This document shows positions 9,482-18,547 of a stretch of 64,000 nucleotides of DNA, piece after piece. The stretch comes from Sphingomonas sp. CCH21-G11 (GTDB lineage: Bacteria; Pseudomonadota; Alphaproteobacteria; Sphingomonadales; Sphingomonadaceae). Where the stretch lies: assembly GCF_001555965.1 (NCBI RefSeq), contig NZ_LSHX01000003.1, positions 1-64,000 on the forward strand. The letters run 5' to 3'. The notes below the pieces were generated by a model. The model was given only the letters and a program-made list of their open reading frames with translations, searched no databases and was not told the origin of the DNA. Both the position numbers and the translations under genes were made by a program. Every line of letters begins with the position of its first letter. Within the stretch, counting starts at the first letter, position 1.

Positions 9482-11526
9482 GCGGCGGCTCCCAACTGGT
9501 CGATCTGCGCGATCGGCATCAGCACGCGAAAGCGCGTGCCCACCCCTTCGCGGCTCTGCACCTCGACGCGGCCGCCCATGCCGGTGGCAAGCTGGCGCGC
9601 CTCATAGGCGCCGATGCCGAAGCCGCCGGGCTTTGACGACACGAACGGCTTGAACAGCTGGTCGCGTACGAACGCCGCCGACATGCCGCAGCCGCGGTCG
9701 ATCACGTCGATCGCGGCCTCGTCACCGATCGCGCTGGCGGCGATCGTGACCGGTTCGCCGGGCGGGCTCGCCTCGATCGCGTTCTGGATGAGGTGCGCGA
9801 GCAGGGTTTCGAGCCGCGCGGGATCCGCCATCACGACCGGCGCGCCGCTGCCCCCGACCGCGATCGGATGCTGGCCGCGACGGGCGGCGGCAACGCGGTC
9901 GAGCAGCGGCATCAGGTCGATCGCGCGCACCGTGTCGGCGCGCGGGGCGTGATGCTGCGACAGGCGGGCGAGCAAATCGTTCATCCGCCCCGCCGAATCG
10001 CGCAGGGTGGCGACCATGTCGGCGCGGAAATCGGGATTGTCGGCGTGGCGTTCGGCGTTGCGCGCGACCAGGCTGAGCTGGCTGACCAGATTCTTGATGT
10101 CGTGCATGATGAAGGCGAAGCGCCGGTTGAACTCGTCAAAGCGGCGCGCCTCGGCCAGCGCGCCCTGGGCGTGCGCTTCGGCGAGGTAGCTCCCGACCTG
10201 GCGCCCGGCGATGCGCAACAGGTCGAAATCCTCCCAGTCGAGCGCGCGACCCAGTGCCGGCCGCGCGAGCAGGATGGCGCCCTGCATCCGGTCGAGATGC
10301 GGCAGCGGCACCAGTGCCCAGGCGTCGGGCAAGTCGAGGATCCAGCGCGGGATCGCGGCGCTGTCGGCAGCATGGGCATGGCCGGCGCGCACCGCGTCGA
10401 TTTCGACGATGCGCCCGGTGCGTTGCAGATAGGTGGCGAGCGCCTCGTCCCCGCCGGGCGCGACGGGCAGATGCCAGTTCCACCCCGATCCGATGCCCAG
10501 CCCCGCGCCGTCGGGTACCAGCAGCAGCCCCGCGGGCGCATCGACCAGATCGGCAACCGCCTTGACCACACGCGTGTCGAGCGAGGCCGCGTCCTCGCCC
10601 GCCGGATTGCCCAGCGTGCTGGTGAAGCGCATCCATTCGACGCGATAGTCGTAGCGGTGGCGGAACAGGTGCTTGGCCAGCATCACCTTGGCGCGCGCCT
10701 TGAGCCGCGGCGAGGAGACAAGGACGAGCGTGGCGGCGACCGATCCGAACACGAACGCGGTCTGGACGACGCGCGCATAGGGACCGCCGACCGCGGCGAG
10801 CGCGGCGGTCATCCCGACGAGCCCGGCGAGATAAAGGGCGGCGACCATCGCGCTCAGCGCGCGCACCACGGCGGACCGCGACAGGCGCAACGGCATTTCG
10901 GCGCGCTGGAACAGCCCCAGCGCCACCGCACCGCCGAGCAGCCCGAGCGCGATGCCGCGCGCAGCCTCGATCTCCGGGGCGATCTCACCGGCGACCAGCT
11001 CGACCGAGGCGATGTTGGCGTCGATCAGCCCGAAGCCGGCCAGTACCAGCGCCAGCGTGCGCGTGGGACCCGCGGCAATCAGCGGGAACAGCTGCTGGAG
11101 GATCAACAGCTCCGCGATCGCCGCGACGAGCTGAAGCGCGACGGCGGTGCGCAGGACATCGGAAGGATCGGCCACGCGCGCCGATGTGTCGGCCAGAACC
11201 TGCAACGCCAGCCCGGTCACCGCGAGTGCGGCGACGACGCCATAGACCGCGAACAGCCCGATACTGGTCGGCGCGCCGGTGCGCCGCTGCAGGATCAGGA
11301 TCACCGCCAGCCAGCCGAGCTGCTGGAGCGTTTCGGCGATGCGCGTGCCCGGCTGTGCGATGCCGAGCCCCGCGACGGCCACCGCCCACAATGCGGTGAG
11401 CAACAGCGCGACCGGAAAGACACGGCCCGCGAGTTCGGTCGACTGTGCGCGCCATGCGGCCACCGCCAGCGCGGCGAACAGCAGCGCGGCCAGCGCGTGC
11501 GCCCAGAGCGACAGAAGCGCGCTCAT
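9478..11526 (-). CDS. prsK: Membrane histidine kinase, PrsK type (XrtA/PEP-CTERM system)
   Basis: A 682-residue kinase. The N-terminal third (residues about 1-270) is a run of some eight hydrophobic helices. A GAF-like region with DLPDAWALVPL follows, and then the catalytic part: H-box FAFIMHDIKNLVSQLS and ATPase motifs IDRGCGM and GGFGIGAYEARQLA. This multi-helix/GAF/kinase layout with MHDIKN is characteristic of PrsK. It overlaps both neighbours by four bases (ATGA), giving a tight sugar transferase-prsK-prsR operon. The signal is unknown. Confidence 0.88.
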   Translation of the reverse strand: MSALLSLWAHALAALLFAALAVAAWRAQSTELAGRVFPVALLLTALWAVAVAGLGIAQPGTRIAETLQQLGWLAVILILQRRTGAPTSIGLFAVYGVVAALAVTGLALQVLADTSARVADPSDVLRTAVALQLVAAIAELLILQQLFPLIAAGPTRTLALVLAGFGLIDANIASVELVAGEIAPEIEAARGIALGLLGGAVALGLFQRAEMPLRLSRSAVVRALSAMVAALYLAGLVGMTAALAAVGGPYARVVQTAFVFGSVAATLVLVSSPRLKARAKVMLAKHLFRHRYDYRVEWMRFTSTLGNPAGEDAASLDTRVVKAVADLVDAPAGLLLVPDGAGLGIGSGWNWHLPVAPGGDEALATYLQRTGRIVEIDAVRAGHAHAADSAAIPRWILDLPDAWALVPLPHLDRMQGAILLARPALGRALDWEDFDLLRIAGRQVGSYLAEAHAQGALAEARRFDEFNRRFAFIMHDIKNLVSQLSLVARNAERHADNPDFRADMVATLRDSAGRMNDLLARLSQHHAPRADTVRAIDLMPLLDRVAAARRGQHPIAVGGSGAPVVMADPARLETLLAHLIQNAIEASPPGEPVTIAASAIGDEAAIDVIDRGCGMSAAFVRDQLFKPFVSSKPGGFGIGAYEARQLATGMGGRVEVQSREGVGTRFRVLMPIAQIDQLGAAA

Positions 11527-12911
11527 CGCGCGCCTTCGGGAAAGATCACGACGCGCGCCGTCTGGAGCAGGATCAGCAGGTCGAGAAAGGGCGAGTAGTT
11601 CTTGGCGTAGAACAGGTCATATTCGAGCTTCTGGCGCGAATCCTCGATCGACGCGCCATAGGGGTAGTTGATCTGGGCCCAACCGGTGATCCCCGGCTTC
11701 ACCATGTGCCGTTCGGCATAATAGGGCAGGCAGGTTTCGAGCTCCTCGACGAATTGCGGGCGTTCGGGGCGTGGGCCGACGAAGCTCATCTCGCCCTTCA
11801 GCACGCTCCAGCACTGCGGCAGTTCATCGATGCGCAGCTTGCGGATGATGCGACCGATGCGGGTGATGCGCGGATCTTCCTTTTCCGCCCAGACCGCCTG
11901 ACCGGCGACTTCGGCATCGACGCGCATCGAGCGCAGCTTGATGATGTCGAAACCCTGGCCGTACAGGCCGATGCGGCGCTGGCGGTAGAATGCCGGCCCC
12001 TTGCTGTCGAGCTTGACCAGCAGGGCGGTGACCAGCACGACCGGCGCGGTCAGGATCAGAAGCGCCAGGCTGGCCGCGATGTCGAACAGGCGCTTGAACG
12101 CGCTCGAGAACATCCGGCCCGACGAGAAGCCGTCGGAAAAGATCAGCCAGCTCGGATTGACGCTGTCCAGATCGACGCGTCCCGTCTCGCGTTCGAGGAA
12201 GGTCGAAATCTCGTTGACGTGGACCCCGGTCGTCTTGATGCGCAGCAGGTCCTTGAGCGGCAGCGCATTGCGCCGCTCCTCCAGCGCCAGCACGACTTCG
12301 CTGGCGTTCAGCAACACGACATGGTCGGCGAGATTGTAGATCGCGTCGCGCGCGATGGCTTCGGGGATGACGCGGTTCGCCTCGCTCATCGAGACATAGC
12401 CGACCACGGCGAAAGCGGCGCCGGGCTGGCGGGCGAGCGCCTTCAGCCGGGCGGCGCGCGGACCCGCGCCCAGCACGACGACGCGGCGCTTGAACACCTG
12501 CCCCCCCAGCGTCTTGCCGAGCAGGATGCGCAGCGCGAACAGCATCGCCGCCGCCAGCGGCATCGCGAAGATCAGGTTGGAGCGCCAGAAGGTCAGCGGC
12601 GGAACCAGGAAATAGAGCACGCTGAGGAAGATGACGCCCAGCGAGACCGCGACCAGCAGCCGCGCCGCGGCGACCCGCAGCGATTGCAGCGCATCGGCCC
12701 CATAGACGCCGACCGCGACCATGGCGACGATCAGCGACCCGGCAAAGCTCGCCAGCTGGGGCAGTCGCATCACCATCGATTCGACGCGCATCCCGATCTG
12801 GTGCGCGCGCAGGATCCAGCCGATCTCGCCTGCGGCCACCAGCACGATGAGGTCGAGCAGGCCGAGCAACAGCACCGCATTGGGCACATAATGCCGGAAC
12901 AGGCGTATCAT
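11523..12911 (-). CDS. Undecaprenyl-phosphate sugar transferase, PEP-CTERM/XrtA type
   Basis: A 462-residue polyprenyl-phosphate hexose-1-phosphate transferase that would start exopolysaccharide repeat units. It has four to five N-terminal membrane helices, a Rossmann-like middle (VVVLGAGPRAARLKAL), a fifth membrane helix (FDIAASLALLIL) and the bacterial sugar transferase domain. Motifs include DSKGPAFYRQRRIG, KLRSMRVDAE, RKLRIDELPQ, SFVGPRPERP and KPGITGWAQ. The ATG at 12911 (MIRLFRHYVP) was chosen because the upstream extension is Cys-rich and unlike this family. It is the first gene of the prsK-prsR operon. Confidence 0.9.
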   Translation of the reverse strand: MIRLFRHYVPNAVLLLGLLDLIVLVAAGEIGWILRAHQIGMRVESMVMRLPQLASFAGSLIVAMVAVGVYGADALQSLRVAAARLLVAVSLGVIFLSVLYFLVPPLTFWRSNLIFAMPLAAAMLFALRILLGKTLGGQVFKRRVVVLGAGPRAARLKALARQPGAAFAVVGYVSMSEANRVIPEAIARDAIYNLADHVVLLNASEVVLALEERRNALPLKDLLRIKTTGVHVNEISTFLERETGRVDLDSVNPSWLIFSDGFSSGRMFSSAFKRLFDIAASLALLILTAPVVLVTALLVKLDSKGPAFYRQRRIGLYGQGFDIIKLRSMRVDAEVAGQAVWAEKEDPRITRIGRIIRKLRIDELPQCWSVLKGEMSFVGPRPERPQFVEELETCLPYYAERHMVKPGITGWAQINYPYGASIEDSRQKLEYDLFYAKNYSPFLDLLILLQTARVVIFPEGAR

Positions 12912-13017
12912 GGCGGGGGCTGCGACCTCGATGTAAACGAATCCGACACACCCCCTGTCGCAGGAATTGACAAACAAAGGTTGAACGGGAGGGGGTGGCG
13001 CACCGCCTCACCAAAGT

Positions 13018-13165
13018 CGTCACCCCGGCCCTGTGCCGGGGTCCACCGGGCAACACTCGAAGGCGGCCGGTCAGGTGCAGATGCCCCTTGCATCCTCCCG
13101 CCAACCTCAACTGGTCGGGCGCGCGCCACGCGGCCCGGTGGCCGCGGCACGAGGCCGGGATGACG
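13018..13165. repeat. GGCCCTGTGCCGGGGTC-type repeats in intergenic region
   Basis: CACCCCGGCCCTGTGCCGGG at about 13020 and a degenerate opposite-facing GGCACGAGGCCGGGATGAC near 13145 belong to the same dispersed family as 3740, 7868 and 24197. The 12912-13215 gap otherwise contains only the upstream region of the sugar-transferase operon. No sigma-54 consensus was seen there. Confidence 0.55.
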
Positions 13166-13215
13166 GTAACCGGCTGGACGGGGGCTGGGTCGCGTTTATC
13201 GACCCCCGCTTACCC

Positions 13216-13998
13216 TCAATGTCCGCGACAGGCCATCGCGTCGAGGATGTCGTCGATGCGCGCCGGATCGCCGGCGGCGATCACTTCGCCGGTGCTGCCG
13301 GCATGAAGCGGGTCGCCCGCCCAGTCGCACATCCGCCCGCCCGCGCCCTCGACCACGGGCACCAGTGCCGCGAAATCGTGGAGCTTCAGGCCGGCCTCGA
13401 CGACGATGTCGATCCAGCCGCTGGCGACCGCGCCATAATTGTAGCAGTCGCCGCCGAGCACGGTGCTGCGCACCCCGGCGTCGAGATGCTCGAAGGCATG
13501 GAGCTGGCCGTCGTCGAACAGCGCCGGCGATGTCGTGGCGAGCAGCGCCTCGGCGAGCGCGGCGCAGCGCCGGCTGTGCGCGGGCCGGCCGTTGAACAAC
13601 GTCGGCTGGCCCACCGCCCCCAGCCAGCGTTCGCGCAGGATCGGCTGGTCGATCACGCCGAGCAGCGGCCAGCCATCCTCGATCAGCGCGATCAGCGTGC
13701 CGAAGATCGGCCGGCCGGCGATGAAGGCGCGGGTGCCGTCGATCGGATCGAGCACCCAGACGCGCCCGCTGCTCCCCTCACGCACGCCATGTTCCTCGCC
13801 GACGATGCCGTCCATCGGGCGTTCGGCCACGATCAGCCGGCGCATCGCCAGTTCGGCCTCGCGATCGGCGACGGTGACGGGCGACTGGTCCGCCTTCGCG
13901 ACGATCCCGGTGTCGGTGCGGAACAGCGGGCGGATGATCGCGGCCGCCGCGTCGGCGAGGCGCGTGGCGAGTTCGAGGTCGGCGGAAGTGATCGGCAT
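13216..13998 (-). CDS. hisN: Inositol-monophosphatase-family phosphatase, HisN-type histidinol phosphatase
   Basis: A 260-residue soluble enzyme with the metal-binding motifs of the IMPase superfamily: GEEHG (near residue 66), DPIDGTRAF (near 82) and the late LKLHDFAAL motif. A GTLIALIEDG strand matches HisN proteins, which dephosphorylate L-histidinol phosphate in many actinobacteria and alphaproteobacteria. Close homologues can be inositol or nucleotide phosphatases, so the exact substrate is inferred. It is monocistronic and divergent from pldA. Confidence 0.8.
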   Translation of the reverse strand: MPITSADLELATRLADAAAAIIRPLFRTDTGIVAKADQSPVTVADREAELAMRRLIVAERPMDGIVGEEHGVREGSSGRVWVLDPIDGTRAFIAGRPIFGTLIALIEDGWPLLGVIDQPILRERWLGAVGQPTLFNGRPAHSRRCAALAEALLATTSPALFDDGQLHAFEHLDAGVRSTVLGGDCYNYGAVASGWIDIVVEAGLKLHDFAALVPVVEGAGGRMCDWAGDPLHAGSTGEVIAAGDPARIDDILDAMACRGH

Positions 13999-14089
13999 CG
14001 CCCGCCGTTAGCCGCCCCGGCCACGCGACGCCAGCATCGCCGCGTCGATCCGCGCCGGTCGCACAACTGTAACATCGCACTGTCAGGCC

Positions 14090-15160
14090 ATGGTCATGCG
14101 ACTCCTGCTTCTGCCGCTCGCCGCGCTGATCGCGTTCCCCGCCGCCGCCCAGGTCCGCGTCCTGCCCGATCGACCGGAGAGCCGCGACGCGGCCCGCGAC
14201 GGGGTCGAGGTCTATTTCGTCAATGAAGGCGACGCGGCCGCGACGCTCGAATCGCCCGACCGGATCCGCGTGATCGCGGCGGACGCGAGCGAGGTCGAGC
14301 TGAGGCGAACCGATACCGCCATCGTCGAAGTCGCCCCGGGCGGCTTTGCAAAGCGCCGCTATATCCCGATCGATGCCGCGGCGCTTGCCGACGCGCGCCC
14401 CGCGCCTGCGCCGCCGGCCGGCTCCGCAACCCCGGGACCGGCCGGCGAGACGGTGCTGGCCGGATCGAACGGCGGCAGCGCCGCGTTCCTGGATCGCATC
14501 CGCCCCTACGAGCCGATCTATGGCGTGTTCGGGGCGGGCGACGCGGGCGCGAAGCTGCAGTTGAGCCTGGCGGTCCAGCCCTTTGCCGGGACGAGCGTGC
14601 TCGGCGGACTCAAGCTTGCCTGGACCCAGACGATCTTCTGGGCGGTCAACGAGCCCTCGGGGCCCGTGCGGGAGACAAATTACAGCCCGGAAGTATTTTT
14701 CGAGCATCGCTTCGCACCCGAATGGACCGGGGCGATCGGCTATCGCCACGACAGCAACGGGCGCGGCACGATCGGTTCGATCGACGTCAACCGCATCTAT
14801 GTCCGCCTCGCCCGCGGGTTCGACCTGGGTGACGGCTGGCGCGCCAACATCGCGCCCCAGGCGTGGTTCTATGTCGGCGAGCAGGGCATCGCGCCCGATA
14901 TCGAGCGTTTCCTCGGCTATACCGCGCTCACCGCGTCGATCGGTCAGGCCGACGGGATCAAGGTGGCGGGGACGCTGCGCGGCAATCCCGGCACGGGCAA
15001 CGGCGCGGGCGAGCTGTTCATCTCCTATCCGCTCACCCGGCTGGGCGGCGGGCTCGGCGTCTATGCCTTTGCACAGGGCTTTACCGGCTATGGCGAGGCG
15101 TTGAGCGATTACAATGTGCGCTCGACGCGCGGCCGGCTGGGCATCGCGTTCACGCGGTGA
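14090..15160 (+). CDS. pldA: Outer-membrane phospholipase A (OMPLA)
   Basis: A 356-residue protein with an N-terminal signal peptide ending AAAQ (near residue 21), an extended N-terminal domain and a beta-barrel. The active-site motif YRHDSNGRG contains catalytic His220 and Ser222, matching the HxSNG signature of OMPLA. The Asn of the triad is probably in the preceding strand. OMPLA removes mislocalised phospholipids from the outer leaflet. The N-terminal domain (about residues 25-125) is longer than in E. coli. A second Met two codons later could be the start. Confidence 0.87.
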   Translation: MVMRLLLLPLAALIAFPAAAQVRVLPDRPESRDAARDGVEVYFVNEGDAAATLESPDRIRVIAADASEVELRRTDTAIVEVAPGGFAKRRYIPIDAAALADARPAPAPPAGSATPGPAGETVLAGSNGGSAAFLDRIRPYEPIYGVFGAGDAGAKLQLSLAVQPFAGTSVLGGLKLAWTQTIFWAVNEPSGPVRETNYSPEVFFEHRFAPEWTGAIGYRHDSNGRGTIGSIDVNRIYVRLARGFDLGDGWRANIAPQAWFYVGEQGIAPDIERFLGYTALTASIGQADGIKVAGTLRGNPGTGNGAGELFISYPLTRLGGGLGVYAFAQGFTGYGEALSDYNVRSTRGRLGIAFTR

Positions 15161-15237
15161 CCGCCGCCCCGCGGACGGTATGGGCTTTGCGCCGCCATGC
15201 GCCTAAGCAGATCGCGATCCATCGGGAGTCTTTTGAG

Positions 15238-15774
15238 ATGCGCCATTCCAGCCTGCTCGCCGCCGCCGCGCTCGCGTTCACCGTCACCGCGCCGCTCGGT
15301 GCCGCGCTGGTCCCCGGCAGCAAGGCCCCCGATTTCAAGACGCAGGGCGCAATGGCGGGCAAGGTCGTGCCGGTGCGTCTGAGCACGCTTCTGAAGCGCG
15401 GGCCGGTCGTGCTCTATTTCTTCCCCGCGGCCTTCACCCCCGGCTGCAACGCCGAGGCCAAGGCCTTTGCCGACCAGATGGACGCGTTTCGCGCGGCGGG
15501 CGCGACCGTGATCGGCATGTCCGCCGATGATGTGCCCGCGCTCCAGCGTTTTTCGACCGAGCATTGCGCGGGCAAGTTCACCGTCGCCAGCGCATCCGCC
15601 GACGTGGCGCGCGGCTATGACGTCGTGGCGGGTGCCGGGCGGACGACGGCGCGGACAAGCTATGTCATCGCACCCGACGGCCGGATCGTCTTCACCCAGG
15701 AAAATACGAGCCCGGCCGCGCATGTCCGCAACACGCTGGAGGCGGTTCGCACCTGGCGCGCGCAGGCCCGCTGA
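15238..15774 (+). CDS. Exported peroxiredoxin (AhpC/TSA family)
   Basis: A 178-residue thioredoxin-fold peroxidase with a signal peptide (MRHSSLLAAAALAFTVTAPLG). The peroxidatic Cys is in FTPGCNAEAKAF (Cys70). A second Cys in TEHCAGKF may resolve it. PDGRIVFTQE is the usual C-terminal strand. The start is the ATG at 15238 rather than the longer upstream frame, which overlaps pldA. It probably reduces peroxides in the periplasm. Confidence 0.87.
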   Translation: MRHSSLLAAAALAFTVTAPLGAALVPGSKAPDFKTQGAMAGKVVPVRLSTLLKRGPVVLYFFPAAFTPGCNAEAKAFADQMDAFRAAGATVIGMSADDVPALQRFSTEHCAGKFTVASASADVARGYDVVAGAGRTTARTSYVIAPDGRIVFTQENTSPAAHVRNTLEAVRTWRAQAR

Positions 15775-15899
15775 CCACGCGGAAGGCCGCGTGATCGGGC
15801 CGTCGTTTCGATCACGGATAATTAGGAAATGATGCTTAATCTTTTCCTGAAGAGGATTCGGAGCGGCCGTGGTCGCCAATCCGACCGCGGGAAGGAACG

Positions 15900-16961
15900 A
15901 TGGCCACTTCTAATCTGCTTCACCCGGCGATCGCCGACAGTCACGAGCTGAAACTCTATCAGCGTATTGGCCATTTCCTGATCGAGCAGCGCCTCGACAT
16001 CAATCCCGCCAATTACACCTTTGCCTATCACGTCCTGAACGATCCGGACGGACCGCTCGCGCGGGCCGTCGCGGCGATGACCGATGGCGGCGTGCGCCTG
16101 ACCCGCAACGAGATCGTGTCGCTCGGCTTCGATCCGGGCCGCGGCACACCCTCGAACGACGTCGCCAACGACCCGGCCGCGCCCGAGCCCGACGCGTGCG
16201 CCAACAATCTGGTCGCGCAGACGCAGATGCAGGTCGAAGGGTTCGAGGACATGGTCCGCTGGATGCAGAGCGAGACCCAGGATTTCGGTCGCAGCCTGGC
16301 GGCGAGCGCGGATGCGCTGCAGCGCACCCGCGACGAGGGCACCGAACGCATGCTCGACGAGGTTGCGCGCCTGACCGCGACCATGGTCGAACGCGCCCAT
16401 GTGGCGGAGGCGCGGCTGGAAAAGGCCAACCGCGAAGCGAGCGAGTTGCGTTCCAAACTGGAAAAGGCGCGCGAGGATGCGACCCGCGATCCACTGACCC
16501 GGCTGCCCAATCGCCGCGCGTTCGAACAATGTTTCAACCGCTACCGCCACGAAAAGCGCGAGATGCTGATGGCGGTGTGTGACATCGATCATTTCAAGTC
16601 GGTCAATGACCGGTTCGGCCACGCCGTCGGCGACCGCGTGCTCCGCGCCATCGCCCATGCGCTCGAAACGCATTGCGCCGGACATTTCGTCGCCCGCTAT
16701 GGCGGCGAGGAATTCGCGATGCTGTTCCCCGACACCGATCGCGCGCAGGCGCTGGCGACGCTGGAGGAAGCCCGCGTCACCGTGGCTGCCAAACGCTATC
16801 GCCTGCGCGAAAGCGACCAGCCGCTCGGTGCGGTAACCTTCTCCGCGGGCATTACCCAGGTCGGACCCGGTGATGACTGCGCCCGCGCATTCGAGCGCGC
16901 CGACGCGCTGCTCTATCAGGCGAAAAATCAGGGGCGTAATCAAATTACCGCCGAGTGGTAA
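15900..16961 (+). CDS. Diguanylate cyclase with GGDEF domain
   Basis: A 353-residue cytosolic protein. The first 120 residues are an uncharacterised helical domain. A long charged coiled coil (about 120-195) leads into the GGDEF domain beginning DATRDPLTRLPNRRAFE. The active loop reads YGGEEF, and GGEEF is a catalytically competent variant. There is no RxxD inhibitory site just upstream in the usual form. No membrane segments were seen. It should make cyclic di-GMP; the sensory input is unknown. Confidence 0.9.
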   Translation: MATSNLLHPAIADSHELKLYQRIGHFLIEQRLDINPANYTFAYHVLNDPDGPLARAVAAMTDGGVRLTRNEIVSLGFDPGRGTPSNDVANDPAAPEPDACANNLVAQTQMQVEGFEDMVRWMQSETQDFGRSLAASADALQRTRDEGTERMLDEVARLTATMVERAHVAEARLEKANREASELRSKLEKAREDATRDPLTRLPNRRAFEQCFNRYRHEKREMLMAVCDIDHFKSVNDRFGHAVGDRVLRAIAHALETHCAGHFVARYGGEEFAMLFPDTDRAQALATLEEARVTVAAKRYRLRESDQPLGAVTFSAGITQVGPGDDCARAFERADALLYQAKNQGRNQITAEW

Positions 16962-17065
16962 TTTTCACGTCCTAGTCGCAAATTCCGCCAAATGAATTGG
17001 CATTACGCGCCATAGACTAGATCGCGCCGAATGAAATCACATACAGATCAATAACTTGATCAGAT

Positions 17066-17081
17066 TGGCACGCTCCCTGCA
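17066..17081 (+). promoter_or_regulatory. Sigma-54 (-24/-12) promoter
   Basis: TGGCACGCTCCCTGCA matches the sigma-54 consensus TGGCACRNNNNTTGCW at every specified position except one (C for T before TGC). GG and GC are correctly spaced. Predicted transcription starts about 12 bp after the GC, some 45 bp before the ATG at 17139. Upstream, TGGCATTACGCGCCA is an inverted repeat that could be an activator site. PrsR, encoded 8 kb away, is the only sigma-54 activator seen in the window. Confidence 0.75.
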
Positions 17082-17138
17082 ACCTTGATGGCATCGGCGG
17101 ACGGATGATCCGGACCGCCAAGTTCAGGGAGATTGACC

Positions 17139-17249
17139 ATGACCAACACCTTCGCTTCGATCCAGCGCACCGCCGCGTCGCTCCTCGCCTCGCTGTTCGT
17201 GACCGTCGTGCTGATCAGCGCCGCGACGCCGATCATTCCGATCGCGTGA
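17139..17249 (+). CDS. Tiny membrane peptide 1 (36 aa)
   Basis: This 36-residue open frame has a start context AGGGAGATTGACC ATG. The peptide begins MTNTFASIQRTAASLLASL and continues with a hydrophobic span to SAATPIIPIA. It has one predicted membrane helix with the N-terminus inside by the positive-inside rule. It lies directly behind the sigma-54-type promoter and 47 bp before a second tiny membrane peptide ending in a similar way (MATIA versus IPIA). No function is known to me. Confidence 0.65.
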   Translation: MTNTFASIQRTAASLLASLFVTVVLISAATPIIPIA

Positions 17250-17296
17250 CCGCACGAGCGCTGCCCCGAACCCCTCTCGAAACCGGAGTATTTGCA

Positions 17297-17392
17297 ATGA
17301 TCCGTTCCGTCCTGATCGGACTTGTCTCGTTCGGCCTGACTGCCGGCCTGATCGTCCTGAGCGCGATGCCCGACATGGCGACGATCGCGTGA
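17297..17392 (+). CDS. Tiny membrane peptide 2 (31 aa)
   Basis: This 31-residue frame begins MIRSVLIGLVSFGLTAGLIV and ends DMATIA, essentially a single membrane helix. The preceding GGAGTATTTGCA gives a usable ribosome-binding site. It is apparently co-transcribed with the 17139 peptide from the sigma-54-type promoter and is followed by a hairpin with a T-rich tail. The C-terminal PDMATIA resembles the PIIPIA end of its neighbour. Confidence 0.6.
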   Translation: MIRSVLIGLVSFGLTAGLIVLSAMPDMATIA

Positions 17393-17448
17393 TCGCGCCA
17401 CGGCGCCGCCGAAACCGGCGTCGCGCCATCCCAGCCCCGCCACCGACC

Positions 17449-17490
17449 AGGGCCACCGCACGCTGACGCGACGGTGGCCCTGTCTTTATC
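17449..17490 (+). terminator. Rho-independent-type terminator
   Basis: AGGGCCACCG and CGGTGGCCCT form a perfect 10-bp stem around a 13-base loop, followed by GTCTTTATC. It ends the tiny-peptide transcript and faces the 3' end of glpX. Confidence 0.7.
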
Positions 17491-17513
17491 CTCCGACCTG
17501 GAACGCGGATGGC

Positions 17514-18479
17514 TCAATCGAGCCGGTGTTCGCCCTTCACCCAGCGCACCGTACCCGAGCTCGCCCGCATCACCACGCTTTCGGTCGTCATCTTCTTGCC
17601 GACCCGCTTGACGCCGGCCAGCAGCGAGCCGTCGGTCACGCCGGTCGCGGCAAAGATGCAGTCGCCGCTCGCCAGTTCGTTCAGGTCGTAGACCTTGTCG
17701 AGATCCTCGATGCCCCATTTGCGGGCGCGGGCGCGCTCGTCGTCGTTGCGAAACACCAGCCGCCCCTGGAACTGACCGCCGACGCAGCGCATCGCGGCCG
17801 CCGCCAGCACACCCTCGGGCGCGCCGCCCTGGCCCATGTAGATGTCGATCGTGGTCGCCGGATCACTGGTCGCGATCACCCCGGCGACATCGCCATCGGG
17901 GATCAGCATCACGCCGCAGCCACAGGCGCGCAGCTCTGCCACGAGCTTTTCGTGGCGCGGGCGATCGAGCACGCAGGCGATGATCTCGCCGGGCGGGCAG
18001 CCCTTGGCCGCCGACAGCGCGGCGATGTTTTCGCTGGGCGACTTGTTCAGGTCGATCACGCCGGCGGGATAGCCGGGGCCGACCGCGATCTTGTCCATAT
18101 AGACGTCGGGGGCGTTGAGCAGGCAGCCTTCCTCGGCGATCGCCAGGACCGCCAGCGCGTTGGGGCCGGCCTTGGCCGTGATCGTCGTGCCCTCGAGCGG
18201 ATCGAGCGCGATGTCGATCTTGGGCCCCTTGCCGGGCGCCATGCCGACCTTTTCGCCGATATAGAGCATCGGCGCCTCGTCGCGCTCGCCCTCACCGATC
18301 ACGACGGTTCCGTCCATGTAGAGGCCGTTCAGCGCCTCGCGCATCGCCTCGACCGCGGCGGCGTCCGCCGCCTTCTCGTCCCCGCGCCCGATCAGCTTCG
18401 CTGCTGCGATCGCCGCCGCCTCGGTGACGCGCACCATTTCGAGGACGAGGACACGGTCGAGATTCTTCGCTGGGGTCAT
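17514..18479 (-). CDS. glpX: Class II fructose-1,6-bisphosphatase
   Basis: A 321-residue GlpX-type phosphatase that hydrolyses fructose 1,6-bisphosphate in gluconeogenesis. Typical motifs are MYIGEKVG-like LYIGEKVGMAPG, ALDPLEGTTITAK (metal/substrate site), GQGGAPEGVLAAAA and FAATGVTDGSLL. The ATG at 18479 (MTPAKNLDRVLVLEMVRVTEAAA) matches the conserved N-terminus. The longer upstream frame is unrelated sequence. It is downstream of hom and the SnoaL-like gene on the same strand. Confidence 0.95.
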   Translation of the reverse strand: MTPAKNLDRVLVLEMVRVTEAAAIAAAKLIGRGDEKAADAAAVEAMREALNGLYMDGTVVIGEGERDEAPMLYIGEKVGMAPGKGPKIDIALDPLEGTTITAKAGPNALAVLAIAEEGCLLNAPDVYMDKIAVGPGYPAGVIDLNKSPSENIAALSAAKGCPPGEIIACVLDRPRHEKLVAELRACGCGVMLIPDGDVAGVIATSDPATTIDIYMGQGGAPEGVLAAAAMRCVGGQFQGRLVFRNDDERARARKWGIEDLDKVYDLNELASGDCIFAATGVTDGSLLAGVKRVGKKMTTESVVMRASSGTVRWVKGEHRLD

Positions 18480-18547
18480 GGGATGGTCGCTCCGGTGAAC
18501 TCGCGGCGGCGATAGGCGAGGCACCGCAGCTTGTCGAGCGTCGCGGG

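Noticed and set aside
9793..11598. 601-codon plus-strand frame opposite prsK
   Set aside because: Composition is Arg/Gln/His-rich with no motif, and it lies antisense to a convincing kinase.
12912..13215. Sigma-54 promoter for the sugar transferase-prsK-prsR operon
   Set aside because: No TGGCAC-N5-TTGC match was found on the minus strand in this gap.
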